A stretch of 64,000 bases of DNA, taken from NCBI GenBank assembly GCA_963757115.1, contig CAVWQV010000005.1, forward strand, positions 236,460-300,459. The letters are read 5' to 3'. The notes below the pieces were generated by a model that searched no databases, had not been told where the DNA came from, and worked only from the letters and a program-made list of their open reading frames with translations. The stretch comes from CAVWQV01 sp963757115. Its GTDB lineage: Bacteria; Pseudomonadota; Alphaproteobacteria; Acetobacterales; Acetobacteraceae. The translations under genes were made by a program, and so were the position numbers. Positions 26,396 to 37,404 of the stretch are shown here, one piece after another. Within the stretch, counting starts at the first letter, position 1. The number at the start of each line of letters is the position of its first letter.

Positions 26396-29300
26396 ATGAC
26401 CAAGCGTATGCTCATCGACGCCAGCCACGCGGAAGAAACCCGCGTGGTGGTGATGGACGGTAACCGCCTCGAAGATTTCGACGTCGAGACGTCGACCAAG
26501 AAGCAACTCAAGGGCAACATCTATCTCGCCAAGGTCGTGCGGGTGGAGCCCAGCCTCCAGGCCGCCTTCGTCGAGTTCGGCGGCAACCGGCACGGCTTCC
26601 TGGCTTTCGGCGAGATCCACCCCGACTACTATCAGATCCCGGTCGCCGACCGGCAGCGCCTGATCGAGATGCAGGCCGAAGAAGCGCGGCAGGAAGAGGA
26701 AGAGGAGGATCGGGCCGCCGCCGCCGAGGCCGCCCGCGAGCAGGACCAACCTGCGGACATCGCCTCTACCGGGACGGCGGACGACGGGCCGGGTGATCCG
26801 CCGCCGGCCGCCCCCGACCCCGCGCTGTCCTTCACTACTGACCTGGAGAGCGAGGCCGCCGCAGACGCCCACGAAGCTTTGCCGGCTTTTGAAGACTCGC
26901 CCGGAGCGACGTCCGGTGCGGCCCAGCCAGCTGTCATCCTGCGCAACTCGATCGCAGGCCCGGTGCTCGAGGATGCCGGGGAGCCGGAGGCGGCCGCCCC
27001 GGCCGACCCCGCGACCGAACCGGTTGCGGAGTTTCCTGCCGCAAGCGCGGACGCTGCCTCGCCCGCGCCCCGGGACGAGCAGGATAGCGGGCTCTTCGAT
27101 GAGCACACCGCCCCCGAACCCGCTGAAGTGGAAGCGGTGGTGTCCACCACCGGTGGCGAGGTCGCGTCCGCCCCGAGCGACGCCGCCCCCGAGCCGGCCG
27201 AGGCGGAAGCGGCGGAATTTGCGGCCGATCTCGTTGGCGTGCCTGCCCCGATCGATGCCTTTCCTGAGCCGGCCGAGGCGGAAGCGGCAGCCCTCGCCGC
27301 GGATCTCGAGGCCGTGCCTGGACCGGATGAGGCCGAGCCGCACAACGAGCCCGCGGCCGAGCAGCTGCCACCGCCCGAGGTCGTCGGCGGCGAGGGCGAA
27401 CCGGGGGAGGAGCGCGACCGCCGCGTCCCGCCTCGCTTCCTTCGCAACTACAAGATCCAGGAAGTCATCAAGCGGCGGCAGATCCTTTTGGTGCAGGTCG
27501 TCAAGGAGGAGCGCGGCACCAAGGGCGCGGCGCTGACCACCTACATCTCGCTGGCCGGCCGCTTCTGCGTGCTGATGCCGAACTCGCCGCGTGGCGGGGG
27601 CATCTCGCGCAAGATCACCTCCGTCGCCGATCGCCGGCGGCTGAAGGAGATCACCGCCGAGCTCGAGATCCCGCCCGGCATGGGCCTGATCGTCCGCACT
27701 GCGGGGGCCAACCGGCCGAAGCCGGAGATCAAGCGTGACTGCGAGTATCTGATGCGGCTCTGGGACGAGATTCGCGACCTCACGATGCGCTCGGTGGCGC
27801 CCGCGCTCATCTACGAGGAAGCCAGCCTCATCAAGCGATCGATCCGGGACGTTTATTCGCGCGACCTCGACGAGATCGTGGTGGACGGGGAGAACGGCTG
27901 GAAGACCGCGCGCGACTTCATGCGCATGTTGATGCCGAGCCACGCGAAGAAGGTGCAGCTCTGGCGTGACAGCGGCCAAAGCCTGTTCGCCCGCTACGGG
28001 GTGGACGCGCAGCTCGACGCCATGATGAGCCCGACCGTGCAGCTTCGCTCGGGTGGCTATCTCGTCATCAACCAAACCGAGGCGCTGGTGGCGATCGACG
28101 TCAACTCGGGCCGCTCCACCCGCGAGCGGGGCATCGAGGAAACGGCACTTCGCACTAATCTCGAAGCGGCCGACGAGGTAGCCCGGCAGCTTCGCTTGCG
28201 CGACCTCGCCGGCCTCATCGTGATCGACTTCATCGACATGGAGTCGAAGAAGCACAACGCGATGGTCGAGCGGCGCATGAAGGACGCGCTCAAGAACGAC
28301 CGCGCGCGCATCCAGGTCGGCCATATCAGCCATTTCGGCCTTCTGGAAATGAGCCGGCAGCGGCTACGTCCGAGCCTTGCCGAAACCAATTTCGTGCCCT
28401 GCCCGCATTGCGGCGGCAGCGGCCATGTGCGCGGCACGGAAAGTGCGGCAATCCATGTGTTGCGCCAAATCGAGGAGGAGGGGGCAAAGCGGCGCTCGGC
28501 CGAGATCGTGGTGTACGCCGCGACGCCGATCGCCCTCTACATCCTCAATCACAAGCGCGACCGCCTTGACGAGATCGAGACGCGGCACGGGCTGGCGGTG
28601 ACGTTCTCCGTGGACGACGCGCTGGTACCGCCGCTGGTCCGGATCGACCGGGTGCGCGCCGCCGTGCCGAGCGAACTGCCTCCAGCCGTCACACCCGACC
28701 TGCCGCCAATCCCGGCGGAAGACGAGGCGGTGGAGGAGGAGGAGGCAGACGTGCTCGACGAGGCCGACGCGAGCGAGGCGGCTTCCGTTGCGGCTCCCGC
28801 CGAGGCCGCCTCGGGCGAGGAAGCCTCGGGTGAGGAGGGCGAGGAAGCCGAGCGTCGCCGTCGCCGTCGGAGGCGCCGCCGCCGCGGAGGCAGGACCGAT
28901 GGCGCGGGCTCGCCGGAGAATGAGGTGTCGGTGCCCCCAGGAGAGCCGGTCGAGGCGGAGGCTACGGCTGATCCTGGCCTCGACGTGGAGGGCGTGCCCG
29001 AGCGCGCCGACATCGATGCCGAGGGGGCAGCCGGCGAGACCGAGCCGGTGCGCGCGAGGGGCCGGGGCCGGCGGGGAGGCCGCCGTCGGCGACCGGACGA
29101 AGGAGCCCCGCTGGTCGCGCCGCCCGATGCGGAGCAGCCCGAGCTGCCGGTGCATCGAGGGCCGACGCCGGCCAACCCGTTCGGCGGCCAGGTGTTCGAC
29201 ATCTTCGACCTGATGGACCCCGAGCGCGCCGAACCCATGCACCCGACGGGCGCCACCGGCGGCGAACCGCTGGCACTGCCGGCGAACAATTCGACTGTGC

Positions 29301-29612
29301 CGGACGAAGCTTCTGATCGGCTTCCGCCCACCCCCGCCAAATCGACGGACGCCGCAGCCCCGACCGAGGCCGCTCCGCTGCTTGCGGGCGACGACCGAAG
29401 CGACCGCTGCTCCGACCGCTATCGAGCCGTCGGCGGTAGCGGGCGAGACCGAGGCCGAGACGGCCGCCGCCGCCCCCGCCATCATCGACCCGCCGCCAGA
29501 GCCAGAAGCCGAGCCCGAGCCCGCTCCGGCCGAGCCGGCTGTCAAGCCGATCCTGGTCGGGGCGGACGGTGAACCCGCGGTGGAAAGGAAGCGCGGATGG
29601 TGGCGGCGGTAG
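26396..29612 (+). pseudogene. rne: ribonuclease E, single frameshift close to the C-terminus
   Basis: Endoribonuclease of the RNA degradosome. The N-terminus MTKRMLIDASHAEETRVVVM fixes the start at 26396. The S1 domain begins at about residue 36 (GNIYLAKVVRVEPSLQAAFV) and is interrupted by an acidic Ala/Pro/Glu insert at about 95-340 before resuming at NYKIQEVIKRRQILLVQVVK. Catalytic aspartates lie in VAIDVNSGRSTRERG (about 564) and LIVIDFIDME (about 609); the Zn-link is CPHCGGSG (about 669). A basic/acidic scaffold tail follows with RRRRRRRRRRGG-type runs. Near 29388 one base moves the natural tail to another frame, which ends in the family-typical KRGWWRR at 29612; read literally, the protein ends at 29572. 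Confidence 0.93.
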
Positions 29613-29644
29613 CAGGCCGGAATTGCAGAACTCTTCGTCCCCGT

Positions 29645-31217
29645 TCAGGGCTTCTCGCCGCGCCGCCAGCGGATGAACTGCTGAAGTAGGGCGGTGCGCT
29701 GACCTTGGGTGAGGTCGTCGGCGGCCTGGGCCCGCCGCGAGGAAACGCGCGAACTCCTGCTTCCCGATGTCTTCCGACGCCCGGGAGAGGGCGTCCACAG
29801 CGGGCGCGAACCTGGTCCAGCCCCGCACCTCCGCGGCGAGGTTCACCTCCTGCCACTTGGGGTGCATCGGTGGCTGCTGCAGGTGATGGAACTGCGCGAA
29901 CAGCGCCTGCACGAACCGGGAGAGCTGCCGATTGCGCGCGCTGCCGGGCGGCCAAGCATTAACGGCGAGCACGACACTCACCGCGAGCGTGTCAACCTCC
30001 TGCCCTTCGGTGACTAGGTTTGGGTAGTCCTCGTGCGTCAAATTCCCCGGCGCGTACCTACGCAGCAGCTCTTCATCATTCTGCGGCAGGGCAAGAAAGT
30101 GCAGGTGCGCATCGGCCGGCAGCGCCCGGAACAGGTCCACCGGCTTGCCGCCGACCCGCACGACGGCGGCGATCTCACCCCTTTCGAGCCGCTCGATGGC
30201 GAGATCCTGTGGCTCACCGGTCAACGTGACGGAAATGCCCAGCGAGTTGAACAGGAACCGTGCCGTCAGCGCCGAGTCGGATCGCGGCGCGTCCGCGTTG
30301 ACCACCTTGCCCTTGAGGTCGTCCAAGCCGCGTATGTCGGGCGCGGCTAAGATGTGCACCTCCTTGTCGTATAGCTTCGAGACGTATTGGACCTCCGCCC
30401 CCGGCGGCAGCAAGTGTTCGCGCCGGGCGGAAGCCAAGGCGTCCGCTTGCACGATCGCCAAGTCCACACCGCGCAGATGGAGGAGGTCGTCCAGGCTCTG
30501 CATGGATCCTTGGCCGGAGATCGGCACGACCCGCAGGCCGGGGCCATCAAGGGCATCAGCGAGATCTCCGGCCATGCGAAGATAGGCGCCGCCGACCCCC
30601 GCGCCCTCCACGCCCACCACGACCAACTCGGCCCCGGCGTCATCGGCCGGCGTCGGCTCTGAAGTTGCCGCGGCGTGGGGTTGGGTTTGTCCGGACGGTT
30701 GAGACGGCGCGGTTGCCTGAGACGGAGTGGCGGGTAGAGCCGGGGGGGTCGGCTGAGGTGCTGCATCCGGCTTGGGCTGAGTGCCGGCCGGCTCGGAGAC
30801 GATTGCCGGCGCGGGCGCGGCAGGAGCTTCCGGTGTTGAGGGCTGGGCAGGAGGGGCCAGGGCATCGGCCGACGCCGGCTTGCCAGGGATTTCACCCGAC
30901 GGCGGCACCACCGGAGCTGGCCCGGCTCCGGGAGCTGGGGCGCCTTGGCTCCGATCGGCCGCGGCGAGGTCCGCAAGCTGTACGTTGAGCTCGTTCACGG
31001 TGGAAACGCCGTCCGCGGTCGCCTGCGGTAGCGTCGTGACGATCTCGCTGAGCGTTTCGGCCAGGTTTTTCGAGTCGCCCGCCTTTGCCTGCTCCATCGC
31101 CCGCGCCGTGAGGTGATGAAGATTGTCGTCGGCCTCGTTCGCGCGGGCCGCGCTCGCCCCGAGAAGAAGCAGAAGCGCAGCCACGCCCCCGACAGCAGCG
31201 CGACGTTTTGGAAACAT
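29645..31217 (-). pseudogene. TAXI-family TRAP-type solute-binding protein, one frameshift near the C-terminus
   Basis: Exported protein with a signal peptide (VGGVAALLLLLGASAARA), a helical segment, then about 100 residues of Pro/Ala/Gln linker. From about residue 195 the TAXI domain reads LVVVGVEGAGVGGAYLRMAG, GQGSMQSLDDLLHLRGVDLA and VYSK-type LYDKEVHILAAPDIRGLDDL. A one-base change near 29725 shifts the end: the other frame gives DDLTQGQRTALLQQFIRWRR and a stop at 29645, a natural terminus. No TRAP membrane subunits are nearby, so it may act as a stand-alone periplasmic sensor. Tail-to-tail with rne, 32 bases apart. Confidence 0.8.
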
Positions 31218-31370
31218 GGCCCCCGGCGCGGATCGTTGCGGTGCCTGAGCCTATGGTGCAGTGCAGGGGGCGACTATAGACGAGTGCGTGCAAAATCTAA
31301 GCTCTTGCTCGCGGATGGAGGCGTCAGATTAGGTGTCCGCAACACCGGCGGCCCCCGCGGCGACCCGAGA

Positions 31371-32532
31371 CTATCGCCACCCAGCTAATCGCTCGGCCGC
31401 CTGCTGCATATCGACCTCCGAGCCGCAATAGCTGAAGCGGAGGAAGCGGCCGCCTCGCACGCGGTCGAAATCGACGCCGGGCGTCGTCGGCCACCCCGGC
31501 TTCGGCCAGCATTCGGGCGCAGAACGCCACGCTGTCGTTGGTCCGGTCGGCCACGTCCGCATAGAGATAGAACGCGCCCTCCGCCGGGCCGAGCCGGGCG
31601 AAGCCGGCGGCCGGCAGTGTCCCGAGGAGGTGGTCGCGCGAGCGGCGATAGCGGGCGACGTTGGCCTGGAGCTCGTCGTGACAGTCGAACGCCCCCTCCG
31701 CCGCAATCTGCGATACGTGCGGGGCGCTGATGAACAGGTTCTGCGCCAAGCGTTCGACCGGCCGCACCAGGTCGGGAGGCAGCACCATCCAGCCGATCCG
31801 CCAACCGGTCATGCTGAAATACTTGGAGAAGCTGTTGATCACCACCGCATTGGCGCTGCACCCCGCGGCGGTGGCGAGCGGGCTATCGTAGTGGAGCCCA
31901 TGATAGATCTCGTCGCTCACCAGCCGCACGCCGTTGGCGTCGCACCACCGCGCGATGTCGTGCAGCTCGGCCGGATGCAGCATGGTGCCGGCCGGATTGC
32001 ACGGGCTCGCGACGATCAGCCCGTCTGGCCGGGGGTCGAGCGCTTCCAGCATAGCGACGGTCGGCTGATAGCGGGTCGCGGCGCTGGTCTCCAGGACGAC
32101 GGGTTGCAGGCCAAGTGCGGTCAGAATGTTGAGGTAGGGCGGATAGTAGGGCGAGGCGAGTGCCACTCGATCGCCGCGGTCGAAGGCGGCGAGAAAGGCG
32201 AGCGGAAACCCCGCCGACGCACCGACCGTTACCGCGATGCGCTCGGCTGAAACCGAAAGCCCGTACCAGTGCAGGTAATGCGCGGCGATCCGCTCGCGCA
32301 GCGAACGGCGCCCGAACGCCTCGGTGTAGCCAAGCGGATCGCCTGACTGGAGAGCCGCGGCAACCGCCGCGACCGCCCCGGACGGCGCGCCGGTGCCGGG
32401 CTGGCCGACCTCCATGCGAATCACGTGCGGCTCGGTGGGGCCCAGTGCCGTCTGGCGCGCGTTGGCGGCGGCGATGACGTCCATCACCATGAAAGGCGGC
32501 GCAGCGGCGGCGCGGCCAACCTTGATCGGCAT
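31371..32532 (-). pseudogene. class I/II pyridoxal-phosphate aminotransferase, one frameshift near the C-terminus
   Basis: Fold-type I aminotransferase of about 385 residues. Motifs: VGASAGFPLAFLAAFDRGD for phosphate contacts, SPCNPAGTML, the PLP-contacting Asp/Tyr in VRLVSDEIYHGLHY, and the Schiff-base lysine in NSFSKYFSMTGWRIGW. A one-base change near 31475 moves the end to the frame with PGVDFDRVRGGRFLRFSYCG and a stop at 31371. The ATG at 32532 overlaps the stop of the gamma-glutamyltransferase gene (TGATG). The amino donor cannot be told from sequence; aspartate or an aromatic amino acid is usual. Confidence 0.84.
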
Positions 32533-33959
32533 CAGTTGCTGCCGATGGCGAGGCCTGCCCCGCGCGCGTCGGTGGCCCAACCGCAGCTCGCCTCGCTGCC
32601 CGGCAGGTAGCGGCTGCACGCGATCACGTTGGCGCGGCCGGGGTCGGGCACCGGCTCGGGCATAGGCTGGTTGCCCCGAAGCGCGTTCAGGAGTGCGAGC
32701 GCTGCGGCAACCGGCGCGCCCGCCTGCCCCGATCCTCCGACCGCCGCCCGGAACGCGTCGTTGCGCCGGTTCCAGGCGACCGCGGCAGCGAGCAGCGGCG
32801 GCGGGAACGCGGCCGGCGAACCCGCGAGCAGCATCCCGGTGCCGGGAAGGGTGCGCCCGGTGCCGAACAGATTGTTCATCGTCAGCGCACAGGCGACCGC
32901 GTTGCCGTCGCGGTCCAAGGTGAGAAACGTGGTGGACGCGGGCAGCTCCGGCAGCGGAGCGGGTGGCGGGTCGGTCGCGAGCAGGGCCTGCGGGTCTCCC
33001 CCGACAGCCCGCCACCGTGCGGCCAGAGCCAGCGCCCGAGTTTTGGCCTTGTCGGTAGCCGCCGGATTGTCTTGCAGCACGGTGAACGCCCCCGCCGCGG
33101 CGAGCCCGCCATCCGCTGGCGGCGGCAGGAAGGCGACGGTGTCGCGGCCGTTCGGCAACGACAGCGGTGGCACCGCGCGCGGCAAGGTGCCGCGCAAGTC
33201 CTCCAGGCTGAAAGAGGCGCCGGCGAGCGGTGCTCCCTCCACCAACCGGCGGGCCAGCGCGCCGGTGTAGAAGTCGCCGACGCCGGCCAGCCGAAGGTGC
33301 GCGATGGTCGCACCGAGATCGGGCTGAACGAGCCTGTCCCCCTCCGCGAGCGGCACGCCGTTCGGGAAAACACGGCCCGTGCTGTAGGGTCGGCAAACAA
33401 GGGTCCGGACACGAGCGAAAGGTCCCGCACGAAGGCGCGCGACGCGGGAACGCCCAACCGCGCCATCTGCTGGGCCCTTGTTAACAAGCCATCGAACGGG
33501 AGTTTGCCGTAGCGGGCATGGAGGGCGAATAGGCCGCGCGCGAGAGACGGCACGGCGGCGGGCCGGTCCCCGCTCCCCGCGTGCGCAGGCGCGGGCGGGA
33601 CGAACATGATCGCCTCCGGTTCCCCCTTGCTTGGGCCCGGCCGCAGCCGGGCTGTAAGCCAGGCAGGCCCCGCCGCCCCCGAGCCCGGCCCTTGACGGGT
33701 AGGTGACAGCGAGCGCGAAGCCGAGGGCCACGGCGGCATCGGCCGCCGTGCCGCCAGCCGACAGCACCTCCCGCGCCGCCAACGCCGCGCGCGGCTCGTC
33801 GGCAACGACGCCACCGAGGAACCCGCTGACATGCCCGGGCGCACCCTCGGCGGGAGTGGAGGTGAGCATGCGGTCGGTGACTGAGGAGCAGGCCGGGATG
33901 GCCAGGGCGGTCGCGAGGAACAGGCCCATGCGCCGTCGACCCAGGCCGTTTCGAAGCAA
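32532..33959 (-). pseudogene. gamma-glutamyltransferase family protein, two compensating frameshifts
   Basis: Exported Ntn-hydrolase. The start is taken as TTG at 33959, with GGGGA about eight bases upstream, giving LLRNGLGRRRMGLFLATALA and a lipobox-like IPAC. The N-terminal domain reads SAGGTAADAAVALGFALAVT and GGGGACLAY. Between about 33625 and 33360 the sense lies in another frame (MFVPPAPAHAGSGDRPAAVP, ARYGKLPFDGLLTRAQQMAR) before returning. The autocleavage Thr is in PASTTFLTLDRDGNAVACAL, with MNNLFGTGR after it. It would hydrolyse gamma-glutamyl compounds such as glutathione outside the inner membrane. Paired indels suggest sequence error. Confidence 0.78.
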
Positions 33960-34096
33960 TGCGTCCCCTTCCCCCGCTGCGCAGCCAGTTGGCGTCGGGG
34001 ATCGCCCCGTCGGCTGCGACCGTGCCATAAACGCCTTCGCGTCGGGCGGCAACCGAACGCCGCGCGGCGTGGGCCGCGTGTAAACGGGAGAACGGA

Positions 34097-34843
34097 ATGC
34101 TTCGGCCGATCATGGCGGGACTGCTCGCGGCGGCGTTGAGCCTTTCCGGCGCGCACGCCAACTCGTTCACGCCATCGCAGCGGGACGAGATCGTGCAGAT
34201 CATGCGGGACGCGCTGAAGCGCGACCCGAGCATCCTCCGCGATGCCGTGGAAGCGTTGCAGGCCGACGAAACCGCGCAGCGCCAAGCTTCCGCCAGTGCG
34301 GCGATCGCTCGATCGCACGATGCCCTGGTGGCCAACCTGCTCGACCCGGTCGCCGGCAACCCGAGCGGCGATGTAACCATTGTCGAGTTCTTCGACACCC
34401 GCTGCGCTTACTGCCGCAAGCTGGAACCCTCGATCACCGCGCTGCTGGCGCGCGATCACGGCATTCGGCTCGTCTACAAGGACTTGCCGATCCTCGGCCC
34501 TGCCAGCGTGCTGGGCTCGAAGGCCCTGCTGGCGGCCCAGCTCCAGGCCGACCGGGTTCCGGGCGCCTACGAGAAGCTGCGGGACGCCCTGATGCGGAGC
34601 GGCGCCGACCCGAGCAACGATGGCGTGCTCGCGGCGGCGCGCTCCGTTGGGCTCGATGCCGCCCGCCTCCAGCTCGACATGGAGGGCGCGTCGGTGCAGG
34701 GCCGCATCGACGCCAACCTCCGCCTGGCGCGCACGCTCGGCATCCAGGGCACGCCCGCCCTAGTCATCGGCCAGACGCTGATCCCGGGCGCCGTCGATGT
34801 CGCGGAACTGGAGGGCGCGGTGCGAGCCGAGCGTGGCCGCTAG
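34097..34843 (+). CDS. DsbA-family thiol-disulfide oxidoreductase (Com1-like)
   Basis: Periplasmic protein of 248 residues: signal peptide (MAGLLAAALSLSGAHA), a helical N-terminal extension (EIVQIMRDALKRDPSILRDA), then a thioredoxin fold with the active site C-A-Y-C in FFDTRCAYCRKLEPS and the cis-proline loop QGTPALVIG. The extension and CxYC site match the Com1/ScsC-like group, many of which are oligomeric isomerases. Frame intact. Divergent from the gamma-glutamyltransferase gene. Confidence 0.9.
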   Translation: MLRPIMAGLLAAALSLSGAHANSFTPSQRDEIVQIMRDALKRDPSILRDAVEALQADETAQRQASASAAIARSHDALVANLLDPVAGNPSGDVTIVEFFDTRCAYCRKLEPSITALLARDHGIRLVYKDLPILGPASVLGSKALLAAQLQADRVPGAYEKLRDALMRSGADPSNDGVLAAARSVGLDAARLQLDMEGASVQGRIDANLRLARTLGIQGTPALVIGQTLIPGAVDVAELEGAVRAERGR

Positions 34844-34858
34844 GCCCGTCAGGAGCGC

Positions 34859-35122
34859 CTAACCCTCGGCCTTGCGGTTTTTCTCGGTGCCGAGGACGCT
34901 CTGGTTGAAGCGCACCAGCATGTCCATGAACCGCTCCGTGCCTTGCGGCATGAGGGTGAACCAGCGCTTCATCAGCTCGTCCGGCGAGTAGGCCGCGGCG
35001 AACTCCAGCATCTGCTGCTCGAGTTTCTCCATCACCCGGGCCTGCATCGGCTTCACGTCGGGCAGGCCGAGAAACTGCCGCGCCTCCTCCGGGGTAAAGT
35101 CAAAATCCACGGTCATTTTCAT
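34859..35122 (-). CDS. small conserved protein, DUF6489-like
   Basis: Protein of 87 residues: MKMTVDFDFTPEEARQFLGL at the N-terminus, then an amphipathic helical region (VMEKLEQQMLEFAAAYSPDE) and a C-terminus LVRFNQSVLGTEKNRKAEG. The start at 35122 is set by GAGGAG seven bases upstream; a 396-residue frame covering it is a shadow of the EamA gene. Small proteins starting this way are widespread in alphaproteobacteria and I recall them as DUF6489. Function unknown. Confidence 0.7.
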   Translation of the reverse strand: MKMTVDFDFTPEEARQFLGLPDVKPMQARVMEKLEQQMLEFAAAYSPDELMKRWFTLMPQGTERFMDMLVRFNQSVLGTEKNRKAEG

Positions 35123-35163
35123 GGCGTGTCTCCTCAAATCGGCTGCCAAGTTCGCAGAATAAC

Positions 35164-36099
35164 CTAGCCGCGTGCGGCTAGGGCAACTCCGGTAAGCGTC
35201 AACCCGAGGGCGACTGCCTGCCGCGCGCCGATCGGCTCGCCAAGCAGGACCGCCGAGCCGCTTACTCCGATAACAGGCGCGATCAGTGTTCCAATGGAGG
35301 CGGTGGCCGCCGGCAAGAGCTGCAACGCGCGGAACCAGGCGAGATAGGCGACGATCATCGGCACCGTCGCGCAGTATAGGAGGGCGAGCCAGCCGAGCGG
35401 CGTCACGCTGCTCCAATCGGGCGTTTCGGTCCCACAGAGCAGCAGGGCCGGGATCGCGCCCAAAGTCACCTGCCAGGCGACGCCCGCCACGGGTGGCAGG
35501 CGCGGCGGCCGGTTCTTGCTGATCAGCGTGCCGATCGCGAACAGCCATGCGGCGGTCAGCGCGAAGGCAATGCCCGGCAGCTTGACCCAGGACGCCTCGA
35601 CCGGTTCCGCGCCGACCAGGACCGCGATGCCCGCCACCCCGAGCACGAGCGCGAGTGCCCGCGTCGGCGTGAGCCGCTCGCCGTAGAACAGCCAGGCGAG
35701 CAACGTCGTCCAGATCGGCATGGTGTAGGTGAAGATGACCGCCTCGGAGGCGCGGAGCCAGAGCATCGAGGCGATGGTCAGCACGCTGAACAGGCCGTAG
35801 TTCAACAGGGCGGCGATCACGAGGATGCGCCACTGCCCGGCCGGCACGCGGAGCGCCTCGCGCCGGGCGCACGCGAGCGCGAAGCCGACGATCGCCGCCA
35901 CCACCGCGCAGGCCGCGCGCATGGAGAACGGCGGCACCTCCGTGAGGAGGAATTTCTGAATCGGCCAGTTGAGGCCCCAGCCCGTTGCGGTCACGAGCAG
36001 GAAGCCCAGTCCCCGGGCGGTCCCTCCGTCTGTCGCTTGCGCGGGCCACCGGGCCGTCCGGCCAGGCCGGGCGGCCCGCCGTTCAGCGGAGATAGACAC
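35164..36099 (-). CDS. EamA/DMT-superfamily transporter
   Basis: Inner-membrane carrier of 311 residues with about ten transmembrane segments in two EamA repeats: the first from GFLLVTATGWGLNWPIQKFL to PTRALALVLGVAGIAVLVG, the second from LPGIAFALTAAWLFAIGTLI to PIGARQAVALGLTLTGVALA. Members export amino acids or other metabolites; the cargo is not evident. The annotated ATG overlaps the end of the lipoprotein gene by 17 bases; a start 25-30 codons later would avoid this and still keep all membrane segments. Confidence 0.86.
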   Translation of the reverse strand: MSISAERRAARPGRTARWPAQATDGGTARGLGFLLVTATGWGLNWPIQKFLLTEVPPFSMRAACAVVAAIVGFALACARREALRVPAGQWRILVIAALLNYGLFSVLTIASMLWLRASEAVIFTYTMPIWTTLLAWLFYGERLTPTRALALVLGVAGIAVLVGAEPVEASWVKLPGIAFALTAAWLFAIGTLISKNRPPRLPPVAGVAWQVTLGAIPALLLCGTETPDWSSVTPLGWLALLYCATVPMIVAYLAWFRALQLLPAATASIGTLIAPVIGVSGSAVLLGEPIGARQAVALGLTLTGVALAARG

Positions 36100-36524
36100 G
36101 GACTTCGCGGGCCTTGAGGCCGGGCACGGTTTCCGCGCCGAGCGCGACGCGCGTGTCGCGAACGCCGAGCGCCATCATCGCCCGCATCACCGTGGCCGCA
36201 TTCTGCCGCGCTTGGGCCAGATCGCGGAGCTGCAAGCGCGGGGTCGGTCTCGGTCGGCACGGCGGCGATCACGTCATAGCGGGTGCCGGGCCGCTGCTTC
36301 TCGGCGGCGCCCACGGCAGTGCGGAGCGCGTCGCCCCAGTCCGGATCAGGTTTCGTGTAGCTGATGGTGAGCAATGCCGCCCGGCCGGCGACAGGGGGGA
36401 GTGACGCGAGGCTGGACGGCGCAGGTGCGACGGGCTTCGGCGCGAACGTCCGCTGGTCGATCAGCGTGCAGCCCCCGAGTGCGAGCAGAAGCACGAGCGG
36501 ACGTCGTCGAAGATGCGGGATCAC
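36083..36524 (-). pseudogene. small lipoprotein of unknown function, one frameshift
   Basis: From a GTG at 36524 the frame gives a basic start, a hydrophobic core and a lipobox (RRRPLVLLLALGGCTL), so Cys follows LGG as in lipoproteins. The mature part includes AALLTISYTKPDPDWGDALR and GTRYDVIAAVPTETDPA. One base near 36238 passes the sense to a frame giving LQLRDLAQARQNAATVMRAM and ending AREVRVYLR at 36083. The C-terminal part with NAATVMRAMMALGVRDTRVA looks like a small OmpA-like or SPOR-like alpha/beta unit, not recognised. Lies between the aldolase and the EamA transporter. Confidence 0.62.
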
Positions 36525-36541
36525 GGCCTCGCCGATCCGGG

Positions 36542-37324
36542 TCAGTCCCGGTAGTCCGGCGTCTCCCCGTCGAGGATGCGCCGGACGCTCGCGAGATGCA
36601 GCCGCGCGGCCTCCGCGGCGCCCTCCTGCATCTGCTGCGCAGTGCGCGCCGCGACCGCGTGCGGCACGGGGAGGAGCCGCCGTCCGGTCGCTTCGGCGAG
36701 ACGCTGCGCCTCGCACGCACGCTCCAGATAGTAGAGATCGTCCCACGCCTCGGCGATGCCGGCGCCGACCACGATCACGCCGTGCTGCTTGAGGAACACC
36801 ACGTCGGCGTCGCCCACCGCTTGGGCGATGCGGTCGCCCTCGTCGCCATCGAGAGCAAGGCCGCCATATGCTTCGTCCACCGCGACGCGGCCATAAAACT
36901 TGAGCGCCGTCTGCCCGGCCCAGGCGAGCGGCGGGCCTTCCACCATGGCGAGCGCCGTGGCGTTGGGCATGTGGGTGTGGAACGCGGCGCGGGCGCGCGG
37001 CAGGCGGAGATGCAGGCGGGCGTGGATGTGGAACGCGGTGGCTTCCGGCACACCGCTGCCGGCGACCACGCCGCCGTGCAGGTCGCAGATCAGCAGCCGC
37101 GAGGCGGTGATCTCGCCGAAGCCGTAGCCGAGCGGGTTGACCAGGAACACATCGTCGCGGCCCGGCACCATGGCCGAGAAATGGTTGCAGATGCCCTCGT
37201 GCAACCCGAGCCTCGCCGCCATCCGAAAGCAGGCCGCAAGATCGCGGCGCGCCTGCCACACCACGTCGCCGTCGAGGTCCGTGTTGCGCAGGACGGCGGT
37301 CGCGCCGCCGATCGCGTGTGCCAT
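36542..37324 (-). CDS. class II aldolase/adducin family protein
   Basis: Metal-dependent aldolase or decarboxylase fold, 260 residues. EGICNHFSAMVPGRDDVFLV is the N-terminal block. The zinc histidines are in RAAFHTHMPNATALAM and VVFLKQHGVIVVG, with a conserved Glu in VPEATAFHIHARLH. The ATG at 37324 is set by GGAGGA six bases upstream, so the 16 upstream in-frame residues are not used. Substrates in this family range from fuculose 1-phosphate to other hydroxy-ketones. Divergent from an M20 amidohydrolase with about 80 bp between them. Confidence 0.87.
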   Translation of the reverse strand: MAHAIGGATAVLRNTDLDGDVVWQARRDLAACFRMAARLGLHEGICNHFSAMVPGRDDVFLVNPLGYGFGEITASRLLICDLHGGVVAGSGVPEATAFHIHARLHLRLPRARAAFHTHMPNATALAMVEGPPLAWAGQTALKFYGRVAVDEAYGGLALDGDEGDRIAQAVGDADVVFLKQHGVIVVGAGIAEAWDDLYYLERACEAQRLAEATGRRLLPVPHAVAARTAQQMQEGAAEAARLHLASVRRILDGETPDYRD

Positions 37325-37404
37325 GCTCGCTCCTCCGCCGGGCAAGCTTGCAGGAAGCGCCAGCGGCGGCAAGATGCCGCAACTTCAGGACAGGGCGCAG
37401 CACC

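Noticed and set aside
26393..28333. 646-residue open frame antisense to rne
   Set aside because: It mirrors the high-GC3 rne frame, is rich in Arg/Gly/His/Val with no domain, and rne is unambiguous on the other strand.
29782..31116. several plus-strand frames antisense to the TAXI protein
   Set aside because: Shadows of the Pro/Ala-rich linker and TAXI domain; none carries a recognisable motif.
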